40,425 nucleotides of DNA from Desulfobacteraceae bacterium (GTDB lineage: Bacteria; Desulfobacterota; Desulfobacteria; Desulfobacterales; ETH-SRB1): contig JAPVVG010000179.1 of NCBI GenBank assembly GCA_028571455.1, positions 1 through 40,425 on the forward strand, written 5' to 3'. The position numbers were made by a program, and so were the translations under genes. The notes beneath the pieces are model-generated. The model searched no databases and was not told the DNA's origin. It saw only the letters and a list, made by a program, of their open reading frames with translations. Position 1 is the first letter of the stretch; each line of letters starts with the position of its first letter. Of this stretch, positions 18,076 through 25,330 are shown piece after piece.

Positions 18076-18615
18076 TTAAAAATTATAAATAAAAAACAAA
18101 TCCTTGTAAACGCTAGAGATCTTTTCTTCGTTTGCCTCTGCAGTCAAAATTTCTTTTTCTATCACATAATTTTTCATTGTCGTCTTCTCTGCTGCAGACA
18201 GTTCTTCGTATTTTTTATCCGACTCCAACATCTTTGTTGCTTCAGTGTTCGACGAAATATCATCAATAACTTTACGTACCTTGTCATCTTTATACTTATT
18301 CATCATTTCCGGACTCATGTCCTTTATTATTCCAATATCAATTTGATCTTTATACATAAAGGTTAAATTGATCGGCGTACCTGCCGGAACTTGTACTCCG
18401 GCTTTGGGAAACTGATCGACAACAACAAAACGCTTTTTAACTGGTTCAGCCTCGACAATGCTTTCAAAGTCAATACGATCACGAAACTCCTTGACTTCGG
18501 GGCGCGCCATCACTTCCACTTTGCGGCCGCTGATTACCATTTCAGCAGCACCTATGCTAGCACCTGCCATTTTTTCGATATTTATCGATTCACCTGTTCG
18601 GATTATGTTTGCCAT
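18076..18615 (-). CDS. Tail-locus protein containing a half PASTA-like motif
   Basis: FVVVDQFPKAGVQVPAGTPINLTFMYKD matches the second half of PASTA repeats; strong RBS (GGGGGTGA). Confidence 0.55.
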   Translation of the reverse strand: MANIIRTGESINIEKMAGASIGAAEMVISGRKVEVMARPEVKEFRDRIDFESIVEAEPVKKRFVVVDQFPKAGVQVPAGTPINLTFMYKDQIDIGIIKDMSPEMMNKYKDDKVRKVIDDISSNTEATKMLESDKKYEELSAAEKTTMKNYVIEKEILTAEANEEKISSVYKDLFFIYNF

Positions 18616-18628
18616 ATGTCACCCCCTG

Positions 18629-19360
18629 TCAAGCTTCAATGCTATTTGTATCACCTAAGACTAAGTTTGCTGCTTGTAATGCCGCACGCGCTTCATTCAA
18701 GGTCATCCCTTTCAGCTCAGGCACCGTGACCTGTTCCACGAATGCCGCCTTAGCGGAAACAAGCAGCTCCACGGGATCACCTATCTCATGGAGAAGATTT
18801 GCTTCAGGAACCTGATTGATAACTTTTGCTTCGGCGCCAACCTTATCAATATCATCAGCGCTCAAGTCTTTTCCATGGCTGTCGATGACTCGATGCATTA
18901 AAAAACCGGCGCTTTTCAGCGTTTCCTTAGCAGCCGCCAACTTCAGACCAAATAAATTCGGCACCGGCTTCCTGATAACGGTTTGTGTCATATCAACCGT
19001 TACTTCCAGCGTCGAGCCGTCATCCTTTATAATAATTCTTCGCTCTTCGCTGGCATAAGTTTCTGCTTCAACCGTCATTTTGTATTCAGCAGGCTTTAGA
19101 TCGTGTGCAATGTAACTTTGCACTTTGCCGCCGGCATAGACGGCAATTTGCGGCGGAATGCGCCTGGCAATTAGAGTGACAGTCGCATCTTTTAAAATCG
19201 ATTTGTCCTTGCCGTTGCGCACTTCAACAGTTAAGGCTCCCTGGGACCGGTTATATTCTGCATACAATGTTTTGATGGCATCAATAATATTGTTCCACCC
19301 TTCTGCAGTAATCGGGTCTCCAGGTGTTGAGTTAATTAGTGGCGGGTATGTTATGGCCAT
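18629..19360 (-). CDS. PASTA-domain tail appendage protein
   Basis: One complete PASTA-like unit (KPVPNLFGLKLAAAKETLKSAGF...VINQVPEANLLHEIGDPVELLVS) and a C-terminal half unit (VTVPELKGMTLNEARAALQAANLVLG). Confidence 0.7.
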   Translation of the reverse strand: MAITYPPLINSTPGDPITAEGWNNIIDAIKTLYAEYNRSQGALTVEVRNGKDKSILKDATVTLIARRIPPQIAVYAGGKVQSYIAHDLKPAEYKMTVEAETYASEERRIIIKDDGSTLEVTVDMTQTVIRKPVPNLFGLKLAAAKETLKSAGFLMHRVIDSHGKDLSADDIDKVGAEAKVINQVPEANLLHEIGDPVELLVSAKAAFVEQVTVPELKGMTLNEARAALQAANLVLGDTNSIEA

Positions 19361-19475
19361 TTTTTTCTCCCTCTTTCATATTGTTCTTCATTTTTTTTGC
19401 GAATCTATAGTTTGCATGTTTGATAGTAACAGGTCACGGTTGTCGGTTTACAGTTAACAGTTTTATGTTTTGAGC

Positions 19476-19510
19476 AACCGTGAACCGTGAACCGTGAACC
19501 GTGAACCGTA
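19476..19510. repeat. Heptanucleotide tandem repeat (AACCGTG)x5
   Basis: Four perfect units plus AACCGTA, in the gap between the gpI-like gene and the PASTA gene. Confidence 0.9.
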
Positions 19511-19546
19511 AACGGTTACGCATATATCTTGTGCTGTACTCTTAAC

Positions 19547-20911
19547 CTAAATAACAGTACCGTCATAAAAAACGCCGCTGCCGGTCAATGCATCGGTGTC
19601 GCGTAACACACTATGATCTAAAATCCATTGATCAGAGTAATATTCAACATTTACTCGAATTCCAGCGCCACGGAATCTTTCAAGACCAGCCCGCACCCAG
19701 GCACGTAAATCAACATCTGCCAGCATATCATCCAAATCCTGCAAAGTGTCGGGAATTAAAATTGTTAAGGCAAACGGCTCATGTTCCTGCCACTGCACCT
19801 GTACTTTCCCCGACGCCGGCAATGCTACCAATAGCGTTTCATTTTCAGGCAGCGCAAATACGCATCGATTAAAAGCGTCGCCATTAAATACTCCTTCGCG
19901 TACAGAAAAACGCCAATCGCTGTCACCGAGAGGTAATTTGGGCATTTGAATATTTGTAAGCGGCACAATAGCGGGACGCGGAAACTTGCGTTGCAATGCT
20001 CCGGGAGGTTCCACGACAACAAAAGGACTTTGGACCTCGCAGGGCGCTAATTTATCTTCATCAAATAAAGCCCCTTCGAAATAGTAACAGCGCTCCGTCA
20101 CATCAACACCATTCAGATATCCTTTGCCCTCACGGGTAAACAATAAGACTTGCCCTTGAGCAACACTGCCAAGAAAACCAATCCCTTGGCGTGTGGTAAT
20201 GTTGATGATTTGCGGGAAAACAGTACGTTTTTTAATACCAGCCACTTTGACCGACGGGGCTGTATCAAAAAACCCACCTTTATGTATGCGAAAACGCTCA
20301 CGTTGTCTTCTCTCTATTTCATCTGTAGATTTATCAATGAACGGGTTTTCCAATAGATAGATATAGCCGCTTTTAATGACAATATTTTCGTCTTCTACTG
20401 TGCGATATCGCACTGCCAGGCGATGAATAAAACCGCCACAATCTTTGCCATTAACGATAATGCCGATATCCGGATGCTCAATAATCGGGGTGTCATTTTC
20501 ATGGTAAAGCGTTTGTGCGCCCAGCAAAATGGATGTTCCTTCCAACAATGCCCACAAAGTCCCGCAACCGTCAGTAAACACCTCCAATGTTCGTGAAATC
20601 AAATCACGCAAAACATTTAGATAGGTCTTATAACCGGTGTCATCACGACCGCCAAAAACAGTTTTTAGATAAAATTTCCGAATTAAAACAAAATCCGCGG
20701 GATCCAGACCAAACAACGCTGCAAGCCTGTATAAATCGACTTCGTGCCGCGCCTGCAGAACGCGATGCGAACGTAAGATATCTCCCATACGACGTTCGCT
20801 TTCATCAAGACTTGCACCTAATTCCAGGCAAATCTTTCCCAATACTTTGCCCGGATTTCCAGCCCGCATGAAGTCTGGAAAATGTTTTATAAGTGTTACG
20901 TCCCTGCCCAC
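19547..20911 (-). CDS. Baseplate/tail protein, gpI-like
   Basis: N-terminus LIKHFPDFMRAGNPGKVLGKICLELGASLDESERRMGDILRSHRVLQARHEVDLYRLAALFGLDPADF, consistent with phage tail protein I; directly downstream of gpJ. Confidence 0.6.
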   Translation of the reverse strand: MGRDVTLIKHFPDFMRAGNPGKVLGKICLELGASLDESERRMGDILRSHRVLQARHEVDLYRLAALFGLDPADFVLIRKFYLKTVFGGRDDTGYKTYLNVLRDLISRTLEVFTDGCGTLWALLEGTSILLGAQTLYHENDTPIIEHPDIGIIVNGKDCGGFIHRLAVRYRTVEDENIVIKSGYIYLLENPFIDKSTDEIERRQRERFRIHKGGFFDTAPSVKVAGIKKRTVFPQIINITTRQGIGFLGSVAQGQVLLFTREGKGYLNGVDVTERCYYFEGALFDEDKLAPCEVQSPFVVVEPPGALQRKFPRPAIVPLTNIQMPKLPLGDSDWRFSVREGVFNGDAFNRCVFALPENETLLVALPASGKVQVQWQEHEPFALTILIPDTLQDLDDMLADVDLRAWVRAGLERFRGAGIRVNVEYYSDQWILDHSVLRDTDALTGSGVFYDGTVI

Positions 20912-20914
20912 GGT

Positions 20915-22723
20915 TTACACTTTCTCCTCTACGGTTACTTTACGCAGCACGGCCCGCTCCTCTGCGCTGAGAGTGACGGCTTCATCAATTTCCTTAATGG
21001 TCAACCCTGCCTGTTCATATTCAACTGTCCAGTGTTGATCGGTTGATGCCAGCAAATAGATGTCATCTGGTTGGAGAATGGCTGACAGAGCAGATACATC
21101 GACAGTCGTTGGCGAAGTCAGAAAAAACGTGACTAATGCCTGTTTTACAGATAGCTCAGCTTCGGCAAGGGTATGAGATCCTTTTAGAATGACTTGAAAA
21201 CGAAAATCAAAATAAACGGGAGCGCCAATAAAGCTCACCTGTATATCCGTTTCTTTATTTTGGAATAACGCGCGCTGGCCGTCAGGGACCAGGAGATTCT
21301 TTTTCCCTTTTGCGCCGGCATCGTCAGCCTTGTAAAGATCAAGCGCCACATCTTTGATACCCGAAATTGCCATAACATCGGCGATGAGTTGATTGTAAAT
21401 CAGAGCTTTGCCAATTGCTGCGTTATCAATAAATTCATATACAGCCTTGACAATAGCGCTTTTGATTGTTTCTTGTTCATCGGCAGTAAGGCGGGAATTC
21501 TCCGGATAGACCTGCACGGCACATTTCACGGGCAGACTAAATCCATCGCCACAGGTTGCGGATGACAAATCATCAACAGGTCCCGCCTCTTCCCGGCCCT
21601 CTTCGATGGAAACCGAATCAATTTCCATTGGCTGAAGAGCGCTTTTCAGATTATGCTCAACACGTATACCTGCAGGGCGACTGGCTAATAAAGCGTTTTC
21701 TACTTTTGATGCCAGATCAGCGGTCGGCTGTCTGGCGACAAACAGCTTCACAATGCCGGGATGCGCCTGAAAGTCTTCCACCAGTTTTATTTCGTTTTCC
21801 TTTAAGCCGGCTTCCGTAGAAACCGCATTAATAACGGCGCCGACCGTGGCACGCCCGGCTCGTTGCATAACGCGCCTGGCGCGGCCGCGTAATTCCGCAT
21901 CTGTTTCTTTTTCGCCGCTGAATAAAGTAGGCGCATCATTAGTGACACCGCCCACACCATGAATGGCCTTATTGATGACGCTGATTGCCGCGGCAGCAAC
22001 AACACTGTCCGCTCCTTTTTCTTCCGCGCGTATCGGAGCTTCTACAGAAAGCTGTCCTTTGCGCAAGGTACGACTCGCGGTGGTCACAAAACTGGCCGGT
22101 GGATTGAGAGCAGTAGACACCCGCGCGTCCGATGGAATAAAAATGTCCGCAGGCGCCGCTGATTCTCGATAGAATCTGACGTTCCCGGTTGCGTAATCGC
22201 CGCGTTTTCGTTTTAAACCCAACAAAGCGACAACCTGCTCCAAAGCCAGACCTTTTGCTGTATCAATGAAGCCGGAGCGGTAAACCAGTTCCAGTTGTTT
22301 TTCCAGTATCGCCAGTTCACGACTAAAGGCTTCAGCCAATGTGCGATTTAAACTGCCCACGTTGCGGTCAGTCAACAGTGCGCTATCACTTTTATCGTGA
22401 TAAAAACTGACAAAAAAATCGGTGCCCTCATCAGGCCAGACAGCATTAGCGGCAGGCAGCGCTGCATCCTCTTTGTCAGCAATAAATACAATTTTGCCTT
22501 CAGCGCTCAACTTCCAATCACGTCCGGGCACGAATATTGTAAACGCCTGCGCAGCCTGACCGGTAATTATAATGGTGTTGACCTTTACTTCGGTATAAGG
22601 CCGCGAGAGACTGTAACCGTCAACATCAGGAAAAAATGTATGCGCTTCACGTGGTTCACCACCGGTCAAACCTGTAAGCAACTGATCTACTAAAAAAATG
22701 TACGGTTCTGCGACATAATTCAT
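20915..22723 (-). CDS. Baseplate J-like protein
   Basis: Gp47/JayE-like sequence (GLALEQVVALLGLKRKRGDYATGNVRFYRES...DAELRGRARRVMQRAGRATVGAVINAVSTEAG) and order gp25-J-I. Confidence 0.85.
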   Translation of the reverse strand: MNYVAEPYIFLVDQLLTGLTGGEPREAHTFFPDVDGYSLSRPYTEVKVNTIIITGQAAQAFTIFVPGRDWKLSAEGKIVFIADKEDAALPAANAVWPDEGTDFFVSFYHDKSDSALLTDRNVGSLNRTLAEAFSRELAILEKQLELVYRSGFIDTAKGLALEQVVALLGLKRKRGDYATGNVRFYRESAAPADIFIPSDARVSTALNPPASFVTTASRTLRKGQLSVEAPIRAEEKGADSVVAAAAISVINKAIHGVGGVTNDAPTLFSGEKETDAELRGRARRVMQRAGRATVGAVINAVSTEAGLKENEIKLVEDFQAHPGIVKLFVARQPTADLASKVENALLASRPAGIRVEHNLKSALQPMEIDSVSIEEGREEAGPVDDLSSATCGDGFSLPVKCAVQVYPENSRLTADEQETIKSAIVKAVYEFIDNAAIGKALIYNQLIADVMAISGIKDVALDLYKADDAGAKGKKNLLVPDGQRALFQNKETDIQVSFIGAPVYFDFRFQVILKGSHTLAEAELSVKQALVTFFLTSPTTVDVSALSAILQPDDIYLLASTDQHWTVEYEQAGLTIKEIDEAVTLSAEERAVLRKVTVEEKV

Positions 22724-22732
22724 GCGGATACC

Positions 22733-23203
22733 TCAAAACATAAAGGGGATCACCAGATTAATCGTCTCGTTTACAAAACCCGGCTTTAAATCGAGGATGA
22801 TATCCACGCTGCCTGGGTCCAAGCGCCGATCGTAACGAATATCGGCGCGTAATATTTTTTCTATACGCGGTTCTCTAACCAGGGCTTGTAAGATATACAA
22901 TTTAACCAGCCTTCGATTATGCTCCGTGTTTGGTTCACCAATTAACTCATGGTGACGTGAACCATAATCAGGATGCCCTAAACACGCAAGTTCGCCGCAA
23001 CGTGTCTTGAGGCGATGAATAATAGCTTGTGTTACATTTTGAACGCCGGTTGCCTGCGCTAAATCACGTTCAACAACGCCGCGCACAACTGCTTGTCTGA
23101 CATCAAAATCCAGGTCTTCGTAACGACCGTCTGTAATGCGATAAAATGCTAAAAAATCTTTGCCGAATTTTTTTAAAGTTTCATGGGAAAGTATTGTATC
23201 CAT
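22733..23203 (-). CDS. gp25/gpW-like baseplate wedge protein
   Basis: VVERDLAQATGVQNVTQAIIHRLKTRCGELACLGHPDYGSRHHELIGEPN...RIEKI resembles the GPW/gp25 family. Confidence 0.85.
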   Translation of the reverse strand: MDTILSHETLKKFGKDFLAFYRITDGRYEDLDFDVRQAVVRGVVERDLAQATGVQNVTQAIIHRLKTRCGELACLGHPDYGSRHHELIGEPNTEHNRRLVKLYILQALVREPRIEKILRADIRYDRRLDPGSVDIILDLKPGFVNETINLVIPFMF

Positions 23204-23246
23204 ACTCTTCTTTCATCTGTTTTGCTTATTTTTTTACGAAATGTTT

Positions 23247-23576
23247 TCATCCCGATGAATCATTGACATAAGGCGCTGCAGGCGGGCCGATGACCTGTAT
23301 GACTCCGGGGCCAGATGGACATAAATCGCCCATCCGTATAACAGGCATATTGTTTATTTTAATACCCGGTAAAACCGGTGCGCCAATCGGCAGAGGATAC
23401 GGTGCGCCGGTTAATGAATTAATCATTTGACACACCGAGCCCTGTACCGCAAGCGGCATGCCGCCGGCAGCGGCAACCACTTGCGGCACAACGATGATTA
23501 CTCCTGTATCCGGCAGACCTGCCGCCCCAGGCGTAAGAATTACTGCACAACCTATAGTTACAGGCATTCCAGGCAT
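23247..23576 (-). CDS. PAAR-like spike tip protein
   Basis: Gly/Pro-rich small protein (KINNMPVIRMGDLCPSGPGVIQVIG) between spike and gp25 genes. Confidence 0.7.
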   Translation of the reverse strand: MPGMPVTIGCAVILTPGAAGLPDTGVIIVVPQVVAAAGGMPLAVQGSVCQMINSLTGAPYPLPIGAPVLPGIKINNMPVIRMGDLCPSGPGVIQVIGPPAAPYVNDSSG

Positions 23577-23581
23577 GTGGT

Positions 23582-24325
23582 TTATCCCGCGCTAAAATTT
23601 GTCATTCCGGCTATCGTTACCATAGCCCCTTTTAATGTCGCGTCCGCGCCCCCTTCGACTTTCGCCGAAGTGCCGGCTTTCAGAGTTGCTGTCAGCCCTT
23701 CTGCTTTTAAATCCGTGCCGGCTTTCATGTTTATCGCGGCGCCTGCCTCCAAACCAAGATCCCCAGCGGCTTTCAGGTCAATGTTGCCATCTGCTTTTAG
23801 TTTTATGTCGCCGCTTACTTTGATTGACACATTACCGCTGTTTTCGACAGTAATTTTAGCGTCGCCCATTTCAATCACGGCTTCATCATCATTGACAACA
23901 ATCCGGTTGTTGTTGGGAAGCGCTATGGCAAAACGCCGTACACCGCATTCTTCTGAGTCCCGAGATTCATAAACCCATTCATGGGGTGTTGCGACAGGGG
24001 GCCGGTCAATATCGTTATATAACCTGCCTGTAATCACAGGACGATGCATATCGCCGCCGATAAACTGCACCAACACCAGATCACCAACATTTGGAATTGC
24101 AACAGCGCCAATGCGTTGGGTCGCAACCGAAACCCTGGGCAGCACAAGTCCGGAATCCCGCAACGTGACAGTTACCTGATAATTATTCTTATCGCTGTCT
24201 GACTCGTGCGAAAAAACATCCGTTACTTCACCGAGTTCAGCGAAGTGCAATCGGGTCAGTTCTTCACGAATCATCGCCTGGATGGTTCCGTAAAGATCGT
24301 ATCCACTAAACGCCGGCATATTCAT
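23582..24325 (-). CDS. gpV/gp5-like baseplate spike protein
   Basis: OB-like region (GEVTDVFSHESDSDKNNYQVTVTLRDSGLVLPRVSVATQRIGAVAIPNVGDLVLVQFIGGDMHRPVITGRLYND) and beta-helix-like repeats (IKLKADGNIDLKAAGDLGLEAGAAINMKAG). Start revised to ATG at 24325 to avoid overlap with gpD. Confidence 0.85.
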   Translation of the reverse strand: MNMPAFSGYDLYGTIQAMIREELTRLHFAELGEVTDVFSHESDSDKNNYQVTVTLRDSGLVLPRVSVATQRIGAVAIPNVGDLVLVQFIGGDMHRPVITGRLYNDIDRPPVATPHEWVYESRDSEECGVRRFAIALPNNNRIVVNDDEAVIEMGDAKITVENSGNVSIKVSGDIKLKADGNIDLKAAGDLGLEAGAAINMKAGTDLKAEGLTATLKAGTSAKVEGGADATLKGAMVTIAGMTNFSAG

Positions 24326-24350
24326 AAAGCTATTCCTTGCTCTAAAATTT

Positions 24351-25328
24351 TCACGCTTGCCCCCAGAGGTGCAGAGTGCTGCGGAAACCTCGTATTGCAT
24401 CCAGCGCGTGCTCAACACCGCTGATTTCGTAATAACCATCGTTTGCAGAGTCAGGCATGTCTGTTAATTCCACAACCTGCCCAGGACATGCCGCGGGTTG
24501 GCCCATGATTACCACTTTGCCTTGAACGGCACGGCGTTGTAAATCGCGCTGATGAGCTTTTGCCGCTGTTTCGGCAGCTTCTTTCGTAGTGCACAATGCC
24601 GAGGAAAAACGGCGGACACCACCGTCACCCTCTGTTGCGGCAATATCACGCGAATTCTTGACTAACCAGCTACCGGCTTCCTCACCTTCCTGACTGGCGG
24701 CCGATTCGGGCACAATTTCAATCGCGCCGGTTGCTGGTTTACCGTGTCGGATTCTTGCCTCCAACAGGTTTATGCCATACTGCAATGTATAATCCGCTGT
24801 AAACGATTCCCGTTTGGTAAAATTGACTTTCCCTGCGTCATCGGTAAACACATCAACCCCGCATAACCGAGCCAGTTCATGCAAATGTTCGAACAGGGTA
24901 GCGCTGCCATCGGCATGATATTTTGCCAGATGAATGCCCTGATCAACGGTGCCCATTTGCACCCCGGCCTTGCCGGCCAGGGCCTGCACCACATCGCCGA
25001 CATTTTGATCAATAAAAGTTTCGTCGATACGCGTATGAATGAGATCTTTTTGCGCCCCATAGGCAATGGCATGCAGTTCGTTCAAGGTGTATTCCAGGGA
25101 TTCAATCGTTCCCTGAAAAACGGTGGTTCCACTGTCGCCCCAGCCCAGGTCAAAACTCACCTGCGCGCCCTGGTCGATATCCAAACCTGCATTGAGCGCC
25201 ATGGCAAAACGTAATTCATCAGCACTGCCTGACAGGCGGCGCTGTACCCGAATTGCGCGCAGAGGACTGATGTTGACGGTTGAACCATCAACGGTAAGTT
25301 CTGCAAATGGTTTTAAAAAGCGGGCCAT
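24351..25328 (-). CDS. Phage late-control gpD-like baseplate hub protein (gp27-like)
   Basis: PFAELTVDGSTVNISPLRAIRVQRRLSGSADELRFAM...GTIESLEYTLNELHAIAYGAQKDL; adjacent to gpV. Confidence 0.8.
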   Translation of the reverse strand: MARFLKPFAELTVDGSTVNISPLRAIRVQRRLSGSADELRFAMALNAGLDIDQGAQVSFDLGWGDSGTTVFQGTIESLEYTLNELHAIAYGAQKDLIHTRIDETFIDQNVGDVVQALAGKAGVQMGTVDQGIHLAKYHADGSATLFEHLHELARLCGVDVFTDDAGKVNFTKRESFTADYTLQYGINLLEARIRHGKPATGAIEIVPESAASQEGEEAGSWLVKNSRDIAATEGDGGVRRFSSALCTTKEAAETAAKAHQRDLQRRAVQGKVVIMGQPAACPGQVVELTDMPDSANDGYYEISGVEHALDAIRGFRSTLHLWGQA

Positions 25329-25330
25329 AT

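Noticed and set aside
24326-24439. Extended N-terminus of the gpV-like ORF
   Set aside because: It overlaps the gpD gene by ~90 bp and reads as non-tail-like sequence; ATG at 24325 is the better start.
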